NCBI GenBank assembly: GCA_964539745.1
Contig: CAZIJU010000031.1
Span: forward strand, 1-34,721
Length of the DNA: 34,721 nt
Reading direction: 5' to 3'
Source of the DNA: DSNY01 sp964539745
GTDB taxonomy: Bacteria > Pseudomonadota > Gammaproteobacteria > Burkholderiales > Burkholderiaceae_F
Part shown: positions 24,586 to 31,884 of the stretch, piece by piece
Position numbering within the stretch: position 1 is the first letter of the stretch
How the letters are laid out: each line of letters starts with the position of its first letter
Notes under the pieces: generated by a model
What the model was told of the DNA's origin: nothing
What the model saw: only the letters and a program-made list of their open reading frames with translations
Databases searched by the model: none
Made by a program: the position numbers and the translations under genes

Positions 24586-26804
24586 TGCGGCTCTCCCAAA
24601 CGAACGACCCGATCGAGCTTCAGCGTGCCGATCGGCGCGTGCGTGATGAAGAGAATCGCCACCTGCCCGCGCAACGAGTCGATCGTGCTGGCGAAGCTCT
24701 CGGCGGTCGCGGCATCGAGGTTGGAGGTGGCCTCGTCGAAGATCAGCACCTTCGGTTGCTTGAGCAGCGCGCGGGCGATGGCGATCCGCTGGCGCTGCCC
24801 GCCCGACAGTCCCGCGCCGCGCTCGCCGATTTCGGTCTGGTAGCCCTGCGGAAGCTGCTCGATGACTTCGTGGATTTCCGCCATCCGGCAGGCGGTCACG
24901 ACGTCTTCGAACGTCGCATGCGGATTGGCGAGCAGCAGGTTGTCGAGGATCGACCCCGAGAACAGCACCGTCTCCTGCGGCACCACGCCGAAGGTGGCGC
25001 GCAGCTCGTTGGCCGACAGATAGCGCGCATCGACCCCTTCGACGAGGATGGCCCCGCGCGTGGGCTGGTAGAAGCCCTGCAGCAGCCGCGCGAGCGTGGA
25101 CTTGCCGCAGCCCGAGGGGCCCATCAGCGCGATGCATTCGCCGGCGCGGATCGTGAGGTTGAGGTCCTCGTACAGGAACGGGCGATCTTCGGCGTGGCGG
25201 AAGGCGAGGTAGCGGACTTCGATCAGTGCTCCACCCGCACCATTCCCCTCTCCTCCGCCCTCTCCCCGCGCACGGGGACAGGGAGCGAAACGATTCACGG
25301 AGCGCACCGGCACGAGGCTGTATGGCTCGGTGGGCGCATCCATCAGGTCGCCCAGCCGCGCCACCGCGAGCCGTGCCTGCTGGAACTGCTGCCACAGGCC
25401 CACCAGCCGCAGGATCGGCTGGCTGAGTTTTGACGCGAACATCTGGAACGCCACCAGCATGCCGACGGTGAACACCGCCTCAGGCGAGGCCGGCGGCGTC
25501 ATTGCGATCCAGGCACCGACGACGAGGATCAGCAGCCCCATCGCCTGCTCGAGCGTGGTGGCGATGACGTTGTAGGTGTTGGCCACCTGTCTGGTCTCGA
25601 AGCCGGCCGCGAGGTACGCGGCCTGGTAATCGCCGAAGCGTCGCGTGAGGATCGGCTCCAGTTGCAGCGACTTCACGGTGTCCATGCCGGCGACGTATTC
25701 GGTGAGAAAGCCCTGGTTGCGCGCGCCGAGCAGGAACTCGCGATTGAGCTTGGCCTGGAACACCGGTGCAACCAGCAGGCTCGCAGTGACGATCAGCGCC
25801 AGGATGCCCAGCGCGATCGCCGTCAGCGGCACCGAGTAGCTGAACATGATCGCCAGACAAATCGACAGGAACGGCAGATCGAGGACGAGCGAGATCGCCG
25901 CCGAGGCGAGGAACTCGCGGATCGATTCGATGCCGGCGAGCCGCGCGGCGATCACACCCGTGGGCCGGTGCTGGAAGTAGCGCGGCGGCAGCTCGACGAG
26001 ATGGCGGAAGACGGCGCTGGATAGCACCGCATCGATGCGCACGCCCGTGTGCAGAATCAGCCGCTGCCGGATCCAGGTGAACGCCGACGAGAACACCATG
26101 AAGATCGCCAGCCCGATACCGAGCGCGATCAATGTCGATTCGGTGCGGTGGACGACGACCTTGTCGATCACGGCCTGCGTCATCAGCGGCATGCCGAGCG
26201 CCAGCAACTGGATCGCCGCCGATGCAAGCAGCACGTCGCGCCAGAGGCGCTTGTGCTTGACGAGCTCCGGCACGAACCAGCGGAAGCCGAAGCGGGGGCG
26301 CTGCGCGGCGCTGTCGGGATCGGCCGGTTCGGCGACCCGGCGTGTCGTGACGATCAGCGGGCCGGCGACGCGCCGCCGGAACTCCGCCGGCGCAAGAACT
26401 GAAGGTATCGAATTGAGCGCCCGGAAGAAAACGATCTCGCGTCCGTCTGCGCGCACGATCAGGACGGGGCGAACACTTTCGTCTGCCGAAGGTCTCCCAC
26501 CGTCAGCGGCCGACTGACGAACGAACGCGACAGACGCAGCCGACTCGCGCCTCAGTTCCGTGCATCGTTCGACTTCGAGCCCCAGCGCGCGCAGCGCGTC
26601 ACAGAACGCGTGAGCGTCGTAAGGCGGAGCAAATCGTTGCAGTGCAAGTTGGGGGGCGAACGGAACGCCGTGAATCCCGCAAACGCTGCCGAGAAGCCAA
26701 ACGAACTCGTCCGCTGATAGCAGCGGCGACTGCATGGGATGAGGCGTCGCGGCGACCAGGCGAGTTTCTTCGCCCGGATCCGGCGCGTCTCCACGTGGCG
26801 GCAT
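24582..26804 (-). CDS. Type I secretion ABC transporter (HlyB-like, peptidase-dead C39-like domain)
   Basis: Inner-membrane exporter powering one-step secretion of the RTX protein. 740 aa: C39-like domain about 28-155 with no Cys at the usual catalytic position near its start, so it should bind and not cleave its substrate; six-helix membrane domain about 188-440; nucleotide-binding domain about 528-740 with Walker A GPSGCGKST (562-570), Q-loop Gln610, signature LSGGQ (666-670), Walker B VLIFDE (686-691) and H-loop His722. The linker at about 498-525 has a Gly/Arg-rich insert encoded by a palindromic repeat. The ATG at 26802-26804 follows GGGAGG; the frame is open to 26921 without a better start. 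No TolC homologue or HlyC-type acyltransferase gene is nearby. Confidence 0.95.
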   Translation of the reverse strand: MPPRGDAPDPGEETRLVAATPHPMQSPLLSADEFVWLLGSVCGIHGVPFAPQLALQRFAPPYDAHAFCDALRALGLEVERCTELRRESAASVAFVRQSAADGGRPSADESVRPVLIVRADGREIVFFRALNSIPSVLAPAEFRRRVAGPLIVTTRRVAEPADPDSAAQRPRFGFRWFVPELVKHKRLWRDVLLASAAIQLLALGMPLMTQAVIDKVVVHRTESTLIALGIGLAIFMVFSSAFTWIRQRLILHTGVRIDAVLSSAVFRHLVELPPRYFQHRPTGVIAARLAGIESIREFLASAAISLVLDLPFLSICLAIMFSYSVPLTAIALGILALIVTASLLVAPVFQAKLNREFLLGARNQGFLTEYVAGMDTVKSLQLEPILTRRFGDYQAAYLAAGFETRQVANTYNVIATTLEQAMGLLILVVGAWIAMTPPASPEAVFTVGMLVAFQMFASKLSQPILRLVGLWQQFQQARLAVARLGDLMDAPTEPYSLVPVRSVNRFAPCPRARGEGGGEGNGAGGALIEVRYLAFRHAEDRPFLYEDLNLTIRAGECIALMGPSGCGKSTLARLLQGFYQPTRGAILVEGVDARYLSANELRATFGVVPQETVLFSGSILDNLLLANPHATFEDVVTACRMAEIHEVIEQLPQGYQTEIGERGAGLSGGQRQRIAIARALLKQPKVLIFDEATSNLDAATAESFASTIDSLRGQVAILFITHAPIGTLKLDRVVRLGEPQ
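25258..25283. repeat. Palindromic GC-rich repeat inside the ABC transporter gene
   Basis: CCCTCTCCCCG (25258-25268) pairs with CGGGGACAGGG (25273-25283) over 11 positions with one mismatch, around loop CGCA; C- and T-rich flanks extend left to about 25244. This is the look of the dispersed CCCTCTCC-type repeats normally found between genes in betaproteobacteria. Here it is read in frame as PCPRARGEGGGEGNGAGG, in the linker between the membrane and nucleotide-binding domains. Confidence 0.65.
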
Positions 26805-27181
26805 GATTGTCCCCTCCCTTGGAAGCGTCGACGGGCGTCGCCTCCCAGTGTTTGTGGTCGCCGTGTACCGACAGCAGTTTTTGTTTCGGTCAATCAAATC
26901 ATTGCGGACATGGTCAACCATGAATATTCACGTTTCGGCAGGCGCGCCGATTGCTTGCTGTGATGCCAGCGGTGCCTCGCGTACTTGAACAACGTGCGCC
27001 AAGTGCGCGTGGCTGCAACGGCAATCGAAAGATGGGCGGTTCGCGGCAAGACCACCACCGGGCGGAACGCCCGCATGTGCCTATCGAGTTCCGATCACGC
27101 GAATGCGCCAACGCCGGTGGCCTTGCAGCAGCGATACCTGAACTTGAGGGAGTTCGCGAAGAGGGTGTGAAGACCACCACC
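26805..27181. other. Upstream region of the secretion operon, no gene supported
   Basis: About 375 bp between the ABC transporter start and the terminator of the protease gene. The half nearest the transporter (about 26870-26945) is visibly AT-richer than the surroundings and holds adjacent palindromes. The other half has short open frames on both strands (for example plus strand 26985-27170, 61 codons from a TTG) with no recognisable product or convincing ribosome site. No clear -35/-10 pair was found, although the operon promoter must lie here. Confidence 0.6.
26909..26930. promoter_or_regulatory. Adjacent palindromes upstream of the secretion operon
   Basis: CATGGT-CA-ACCATG (26909-26922) is immediately joined to the perfect palindrome TGAATATTCA (26921-26930). 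They lie about 105-125 bp before the ABC transporter ATG, in the only AT-rich part of the gap. Operator sites for a dimeric regulator are a reasonable guess; no regulator gene is adjacent. Confidence 0.35.
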
Positions 27182-27213
27182 AAAAAAGGCAGGGCCCGCA
27201 TTGGCGGGCCCTG
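27182..27213 (-). terminator. Rho-independent terminator of the PEP-CTERM protease gene
   Basis: Read on the minus strand, a perfect 10-bp stem CAGGGCCCGC / GCGGGCCCTG with a 4-nt loop is followed by CC and six T residues (complement of 27182-27187). It begins 27 bp past the protease stop. Confidence 0.9.
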
Positions 27214-27240
27214 TCTCGTCGCGAAAGGTCGGCTATGGGC

Positions 27241-28392
27241 TCAGTCGGTGCGCATATGAGTTCCTGGTTTCGCACTTGCCAGCAACAGTAATGCGAGCGT
27301 CAGCAGCGCGATCGTTTGCGGCTCCGGAATCTCGGCAGTGATGCGTATCCAACTGAGGTAGGAGTGCAGCAGGATGCCGCCACCCACGTCGCCGAAATCG
27401 CCTCTCGTCACGTCGCAAGGCAATCCCGGCGTGCAACCGATGCCGTCCGGTCCCCAGCGCACGTTGGCGCCGAAGGTGTTGTTGGCAGCGAGAAAATACT
27501 CGCCGGTCCACGAGCGGACGAACGACGGTCCGCCCGAGTCCCCACCGCCGAGATGCGTCTCGACGGTATTGCCCAGGTACGCCGAGCAGACACTTATTTC
27601 GGGAATGAGGCACCACGTGTCGCGGAAGAGCCCGTTCTTCGTGCCGTCGAAGTCGTAGTACCAGACTTCGCTCGGGCTACCAGGCGCAAAGTTCGCTTCG
27701 TCGTCGTTGTCGAACAAATCGTAGACGTTGCCGCCGACCCGCTTGACGAAGAAGTTCGGTGCGACCGTGTAGCCGTTGATGCCGTTGCCGCTCGTGCCAT
27801 AGCCGACCATCGTGAACTCGGTGCCCGGTGCGATCTCTTCGTCGGCCAGGCGGTAGATCTGCACGGTGTCGGGCAGCGCCTGCGACAGACGGATGATCGC
27901 GAGATCGTCGTTGACGCAGCCGAACGTGCCGTCCGGGCAGATGCCGAAACCGTCGTAGTCCGGGTGGATCGTCACCTGGCTCGCGGTGATCAGGTCGGTC
28001 GCCGGGTTGAAGAACGGGTCGTCGTTGACGACGACGCGCACGTCGTTGCCCATCTGCGTGATGTCGATCACCTGGCCATTGTCGAGCGGGTCGACGCAGT
28101 GCGCCGCCGTCAGGACCATGAACGGCGAGATCGCCGTGCCGCTGCAGATGAAGCTCTGCTGCGGACCACCGGGCGGCGTATAGCGGATGTTGATGCTGAC
28201 CACGCCGGTAAATGGCGACGTCGTGACGTTGGGATCGACCCGCGCCGCCGGGCTGTCGGGCGGCGCACCCGCCTGGATCATCGGCAGCAATTCGGCCTGC
28301 CCCGTGCCTTGCAGCGTTTGAATGACTGAGGCCAGCGCCAGCGCCGGCACGCCGAACAGAAGCGCTGCGACCGCTTTGGTGCATCGATTCAT
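27241..28392 (-). CDS. Trypsin-like serine protease with PEP-CTERM sorting signal
   Basis: 383 aa. Signal peptide about 1-21 (cleavage near ALA-S), then an S1 peptidase fold with the full catalytic triad: His98 in LTAAHC, Asp163 in NDDLAIIRL, Ser286 in GGGDSGGPS. The C-terminus has the exosortase signal: the IPEP motif (about 355-358), a hydrophobic helix (about 360-373) and a short basic tail. Such proteins are handled by exosortase and are usually surface- or matrix-bound in biofilm-forming bacteria. No exosortase or polysaccharide gene is in the window. GGGGAGAG precedes the ATG at 28390-28392; the longer frame to 28572 lacks a signal peptide at its start. It has its own terminator, so it is a separate unit from the secretion operon. 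Confidence 0.93.
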   Translation of the reverse strand: MNRCTKAVAALLFGVPALALASVIQTLQGTGQAELLPMIQAGAPPDSPAARVDPNVTTSPFTGVVSINIRYTPPGGPQQSFICSGTAISPFMVLTAAHCVDPLDNGQVIDITQMGNDVRVVVNDDPFFNPATDLITASQVTIHPDYDGFGICPDGTFGCVNDDLAIIRLSQALPDTVQIYRLADEEIAPGTEFTMVGYGTSGNGINGYTVAPNFFVKRVGGNVYDLFDNDDEANFAPGSPSEVWYYDFDGTKNGLFRDTWCLIPEISVCSAYLGNTVETHLGGGDSGGPSFVRSWTGEYFLAANNTFGANVRWGPDGIGCTPGLPCDVTRGDFGDVGGGILLHSYLSWIRITAEIPEPQTIALLTLALLLLASAKPGTHMRTD

Positions 28393-28495
28393 CTTGGCTC
28401 TCCCCCGGTGGAAGTCCGGACCGATGCAGCCTCGCAAGCAATGGGCATTCCTGCCGCGCTCAACGTGGGCAAGTCGTTGATCAAATGGGAATCGG

Positions 28496-28522
28496 CTCGA
28501 AAGGGATGAAGCCCCTTTCGAG
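28496..28522. terminator. Hairpin between slmA and the protease gene
   Basis: CTCGAAAGGG (28496-28505) pairs perfectly with CCCTTTCGAG (28513-28522) around a 7-nt loop, 84 bp past the slmA stop on the minus strand. No T-tract; possibly a weak terminator or mRNA 3'-end stabiliser. Confidence 0.4.
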
Positions 28523-28605
28523 TGGCTGTAAAGCGGAGCGACAGTGCCACTGAACGCGCATCGCGCGTTCATGTGGGCCAGCCGCGGACCCGCTGGCCGC
28601 TCTGG

Positions 28606-29223
28606 CTAGACGAGCAGCGCCGGAAGTTGCGCTTCGAGCCCTTCGGTCGGCAGCTTCCTGAATCCGGTCTTGGCGAAGCGGTGCCAGCGGCCGACGACGT
28701 AAGCGACGACGAGGTTCGCGCGCGCGGCGGGGTCGAACGATTCCGGCAGCTCCTTCTCGGTCATCGCCACGCGGAAGCTCTGTTTCAGCGATGCCTCGAT
28801 GCGCTCGAAAAGCTGGTTCATGCGCTCCTGCAGGCGCTCGTTCTCGTTGACCAGTGCATCGCCGATCAGCACGCGCGTCATGCCACGGTTGGTCTGCGCG
28901 AAATCGAGCAGCATCATGACGATGCGCCGCACCTGTTTCAGCCCCGAGGTCTCCTTCGCCGAGATCTCGTTGATCAGTCCGAAGATCGTCGTCTCGATGA
29001 ATTCGATCAGGCCCTCGAACATCTGCGCCTTGCTGGCGAAGTGCCGGTACAGCGCCGCTTCCGACACGTCGAGCTTGGCCGCCAGCGCCGCGGTCGTCAC
29101 CTTTTCGCCCTTCGGATCTTCCAGCATCGCCGCGAGCGTCTGCAGGATCTGCAGCTTGCGGGCGCCGGGTCTTCGCTTGCCGGAGCCGGCCGGCGGCTTT
29201 TCTGCGGAACTGGCGGTTTCCAT
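28606..29223 (-). CDS. slmA: Nucleoid occlusion factor SlmA (TetR family)
   Basis: DNA-bound inhibitor of FtsZ assembly that prevents division over the nucleoid. 205 aa. A basic, disordered N-terminus (about 1-22), then the TetR helix-turn-helix TTAALAAKLDVSEAALYRHF (about 43-62) and the conserved SKAQMFEGLIEFIE segment, then the all-helical dimer domain with DFAQTNRGMTRVLIGDALVNE characteristic of SlmA. Positioned after argB and the HAD gene as in many betaproteobacteria. Confidence 0.93.
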   Translation of the reverse strand: METASSAEKPPAGSGKRRPGARKLQILQTLAAMLEDPKGEKVTTAALAAKLDVSEAALYRHFASKAQMFEGLIEFIETTIFGLINEISAKETSGLKQVRRIVMMLLDFAQTNRGMTRVLIGDALVNENERLQERMNQLFERIEASLKQSFRVAMTEKELPESFDPAARANLVVAYVVGRWHRFAKTGFRKLPTEGLEAQLPALLV

Positions 29224-29277
29224 GGCGTGCTTCCGTGGGGACGGAAAATCTACCGGAAACTCGCGCGACGTGGGGAA

Positions 29278-29970
29278 TTACTTCCGCAGAAAAGCAAGCC
29301 TTTTCGGAAGGTCCAGGACCGACCGCACGCGCAACGCGACGTAGTGCGGGCGCCACGGACGACGCACCCCGAAGGCGCCGTCGCGCCGCGCAACCAGCAC
29401 GGTTCGCAGCCCGACCGCGCGCGCGGCCTTCAGGTTCGCCGGGCTGTCGTCGACGAGCACCGCGCGGTGCGCGGGGATGCGCTCGCGCGCGAGCATGTGC
29501 CGCAGCATCGAGCGCGACGGCTTGGGCCGGAAAGCGCCGTGCACGCGCATGCGCTCGATCGTGTAGCGCGCACCGACGTGCGGATGCAGCGCCAGCTCGC
29601 GCAGCACGGCGCGCGCGTAGCGGTCGGGCGCGTTGGTGAGCAGCACCTTGCGACCGGGCAGACGCGCGAACAGCCGCGCCAGTCCACGCTCGGCGCGCAG
29701 CAGCGCCGCCACGTCGAAGTCGTGCGTCTCGCGCAGGAAATGGTGCGGATCGACCGCATGGTGCCGCGCGAGCCCGAGCATCGTCGCGCCGTAGCGGCGC
29801 CAGTAGGCGAGCCGCAGTTGGTTCGCGGCGGATTCGTCGAGTTCGAGGTGTTTGACGACATACTCGGTCATGCGCCGGTCGATCGCGCCGAAGATCGCGT
29901 GCGACGCGTCGTGCAGCGTGTCGTCGAGGTCGAAGAACCAAACGAGGCGCGCGCCCGCCATCGTCGTCAT
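29278..29970 (-). CDS. HAD-type pyrimidine 5'-nucleotidase
   Basis: Haloacid dehalogenase-fold phosphatase; relatives dephosphorylate pyrimidine mononucleotides. 230 aa. Motif I WFFDLDDTLHDAS with nucleophile Asp, helical cap, motif II VLLTNAPDRYARAVL, motif III KPS with the conserved Lys (about residue 150), and motif IV LVDDSPANLKAARAVG. Two start codons are possible, ATG 29968-29970 and ATG 29959-29961; neither has a clear ribosome site. It lies 12 bp after argB, so coupled translation is likely. Confidence 0.88.
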   Translation of the reverse strand: MTTMAGARLVWFFDLDDTLHDASHAIFGAIDRRMTEYVVKHLELDESAANQLRLAYWRRYGATMLGLARHHAVDPHHFLRETHDFDVAALLRAERGLARLFARLPGRKVLLTNAPDRYARAVLRELALHPHVGARYTIERMRVHGAFRPKPSRSMLRHMLARERIPAHRAVLVDDSPANLKAARAVGLRTVLVARRDGAFGVRRPWRPHYVALRVRSVLDLPKRLAFLRK

Positions 29971-29982
29971 CGACGCGCAGCG

Positions 29983-30870
29983 CTAGTGGCTGCGGATCAT
30001 CGTGCCGACACCGGCGTCGGTGAGGATCTCCAGCAGCAGGCAGTGATCGACGCGGCCGTCGATGATGTGCACGGCGTTGACGCCGCTCTTCGCAGCCTCG
30101 AGCGCCGAGGCGATCTTCGGCAGCATGCCGCCGGAGATCGTTCCGTCGGCGGCGAGCTCGTCGATCTGCCGCGCGGTCAGTCCCGTGAGCAGCTGCCCGT
30201 TCTTGTCGAGCACGCCCGGCGTGTTGGTCAGCATCACGAGCTTTTCGGCCTTGAGGATCTCGGCGAGCTTGCCGGCGACCACGTCGGCATTGATGTTGTA
30301 GGTCGCCCCCTCGTCGTCGAAGCCGATCGGCGAGATCACCGGAATGAAGGCGTCTTCCTCGAGCGCCTTGACCACCGCCGGGTTGATCGCGTCGATTTCG
30401 CCGACCTGGCCGATGTCGTGCAGCTTGGTCGGGTCGTCGCGGTCCGGAATGCGCATCTTGCGCGCGCGGATCAGGCCCCCGTCCTTGCCCGTCAGCCCCA
30501 CGGCCTGGCCGCCGAAGCGGTTGATCAGCGTGACCAGTTCGCCCTGCACCTCGCCGGCGAGCACCCACTCGACGACTTCCATCGTTTCGGCGTCGGTCAC
30601 GCGCATGCCCTGCACGAAGGTCGACTTCTTGCCGACGCGCTCGAGCGCTTCGTCGATCTGCGGGCCGCCGCCGTGCACGACCACGGGGTTCATGCCGACG
30701 AGCTTCAGCAGCACGACGTCGTGCGCGAAGCTTTCCTTCAGCCGCTGGTCGATCATCGCGTTGCCGCCGTACTTGACGACGATCGTCTTGCCGTGGAAAC
30801 GGCGGATGTAAGGCAGCGCCTCGGACAGGATGTCGGCCTTCAGCTCGGGCGGGATCTGGGCGCGGTTCAT
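29983..30870 (-). CDS. argB: Acetylglutamate kinase
   Basis: Phosphorylates N-acetyl-L-glutamate, the second step of arginine synthesis. 295 aa. Amino-acid-kinase fold: KTIVVKYGGNAM near the N-terminus (phosphate-binding Lys), VVHGGGPQIDEAL, GLTGKDGGLI, the substrate site YNINADVVAGKLAE and C-terminal GTISGGMLPKIASALEAAKSG. The ATG at 30868-30870 is used; a GTG five codons upstream is an alternative. Confidence 0.97.
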   Translation of the reverse strand: MNRAQIPPELKADILSEALPYIRRFHGKTIVVKYGGNAMIDQRLKESFAHDVVLLKLVGMNPVVVHGGGPQIDEALERVGKKSTFVQGMRVTDAETMEVVEWVLAGEVQGELVTLINRFGGQAVGLTGKDGGLIRARKMRIPDRDDPTKLHDIGQVGEIDAINPAVVKALEEDAFIPVISPIGFDDEGATYNINADVVAGKLAEILKAEKLVMLTNTPGVLDKNGQLLTGLTARQIDELAADGTISGGMLPKIASALEAAKSGVNAVHIIDGRVDHCLLLEILTDAGVGTMIRSH

Positions 30871-30916
30871 GCGGGTCTTCACAGGCGGTGCGGTGACGGC
30901 GCGCAGTGTATCGGAC

Positions 30917-30936
30917 CGCGCCGCGCAAGCGGCGCG
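30917..30936. other. Hairpin in the argB / HMA divergent region
   Basis: A perfect 8-bp stem CGCGCCGC / GCGGCGCG with loop GCAA lies in the 153-bp space between the divergent argB and HMA genes. It would fall in the argB mRNA leader or promoter region; function unknown. Confidence 0.35.
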
Positions 30937-31023
30937 CACCGGCGCGTGCGCAGGCAGGCGTTTGCGCGCAGAATCCGCGTGCGGGTCCGCTGCGTTGCGA
31001 CCCATCGCGATCAGGAAGAAACG

Positions 31024-31224
31024 ATGCAACAGGAATTCGAGATCACCGGAATGCACTGCGGTGGCTGCGTGAACCGCGTCACCAAAGCGCTCAAGGCCGT
31101 GGCCGACGACGTCACCGTCACGCTCGATCCGCCGCGCGCGGTCTTCGGCGAACCCGTCGACCCGCAGGCGGTTCGCGCGGCCCTCGCCAAAGCGGGCGAC
31201 TACACGGTGCGACCGCTGCGCTGA
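31024..31224 (+). CDS. Small heavy-metal-associated (HMA) domain protein, copper-chaperone type
   Basis: 66 aa, essentially one HMA domain: metal-binding loop GMHCGGCVNRV (Cys12 and Cys15), then KALKAVADDVTVTLDPP and VRAALAKAGDYTV, the beta-alpha-beta-beta-alpha-beta pattern. Likely a cytosolic copper carrier of the CopZ type. AGGAAG precedes the ATG. No copper ATPase or CueR-type regulator gene is in the window, though the cytochrome oxidase at the left end also needs copper; the two loci are about 30 kb apart and no link is shown. Confidence 0.9.
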   Translation: MQQEFEITGMHCGGCVNRVTKALKAVADDVTVTLDPPRAVFGEPVDPQAVRAALAKAGDYTVRPLR

Positions 31225-31239
31225 GCGACGCGCGCGCCG

Positions 31240-31286
31240 ACCGATAGGGATCGGCGACCCCAACGGCGCAAGCGCCGGGATCGCCG
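31240..31286. terminator. Nested hairpins after the HMA gene
   Basis: CCGAT / ATCGG (31240-31253), then an outer stem CGGCGA / TCGCCG (31252-31257 and 31281-31286) enclosing CGGCGC / GCGCCG (31264-31269 and 31272-31277). They lie 15-60 bp past the HMA stop in the 217-bp gap before the archease gene. No T-tract. They could end HMA transcription or fold in the leader of the archease-rtcB mRNA. Confidence 0.4.
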
Positions 31287-31441
31287 GGCAACCGTTGCGG
31301 CTGCGCGCGATGCGCCGCGAAACCGCGGCGCATCGCGCCGGGGACCCGGCCTGTTGCGTGCCACGATGCGGGCGCTTGATCTTCGCCGGCACCCGGCCGC
31401 GCGCCGGTGCTATCTTGGATCCACGACGACGAGAGGCTGCG

Positions 31442-31870
31442 GTGGCGCGTCCGGTGCCGTATTGGGAACACTTCGAGCATGGCGCCGATATCGGCGTGCG
31501 CGGCGTCGGCCGCACGCTGGCGCAGGCTTTCGAGCAGGCCGCACTCGCGCTCGCCGCCGTGATCGCCGATCCGGCGACCGTCGCGGCGACGACGGCCGTC
31601 GACGTCACCTGCGAAGCGCCCGATGTCGAGCTGCTGCTCGCCGACTGGCTCAACGCGCTCGTCTACGAGATGCAGGTCAGAAAAATGCTGTTCGGCCGCT
31701 TCGAGGTCTCGATCGAAGGCACGCGGCTCGCCGCACGCGCCTGGGGCGAGGCGGTCGATGTCGCCCGGCACCGCCCGGCGGTCGAAGTCAAGGGCGCGAC
31801 CTACACGCAGCTCGCGGTGCGGCAGCTCGAAGACGGGCGCTGGGTCGCGCAGTGCGTCGTCGACGTTTGA
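31442..31870 (+). CDS. Archease, RtcB cofactor
   Basis: Small protein that speeds guanylylation and turnover of the RNA ligase RtcB. 142 aa, normal size. Family landmarks: YWEHFEHGADIGVRGVG at the start with the metal-binding Asp, LLADWLNALVYEM in the middle, and the C-terminal EVKGATYTQLAV, the usual signature. The GTG at 31442-31444 is chosen because GAGAGG lies upstream and homologues begin just before this YWEH stretch; an upstream frame to 31295 is low complexity. rtcB starts 14 bp after its stop. Confidence 0.93.
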   Translation: MARPVPYWEHFEHGADIGVRGVGRTLAQAFEQAALALAAVIADPATVAATTAVDVTCEAPDVELLLADWLNALVYEMQVRKMLFGRFEVSIEGTRLAARAWGEAVDVARHRPAVEVKGATYTQLAVRQLEDGRWVAQCVVDV

Positions 31871-31884
31871 CGGAGGCAGCCACG

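Noticed and set aside
24582..26804. Possibility that the exporter is a peptidase-containing bacteriocin or microcin transporter
   Set aside because: The C39-like domain lacks the Cys at the expected catalytic place, and the linked substrate is an RTX protein and not a double-glycine leader peptide.
26985..27170. 61-codon plus-strand frame (TTG start) in the gap before the secretion operon
   Set aside because: No recognised family, no ribosome site and ordinary length for chance in GC-rich DNA; possibly a remnant of a lost gene but not supportable.
28522..31224. 900-codon plus-strand open frame across slmA, the HAD gene and argB
   Set aside because: It runs antisense through three well-supported genes and its Arg/His-rich product is typical of GC-rich antisense frames. 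Its last 66 codons are the genuine HMA gene, which is annotated from its own ATG.
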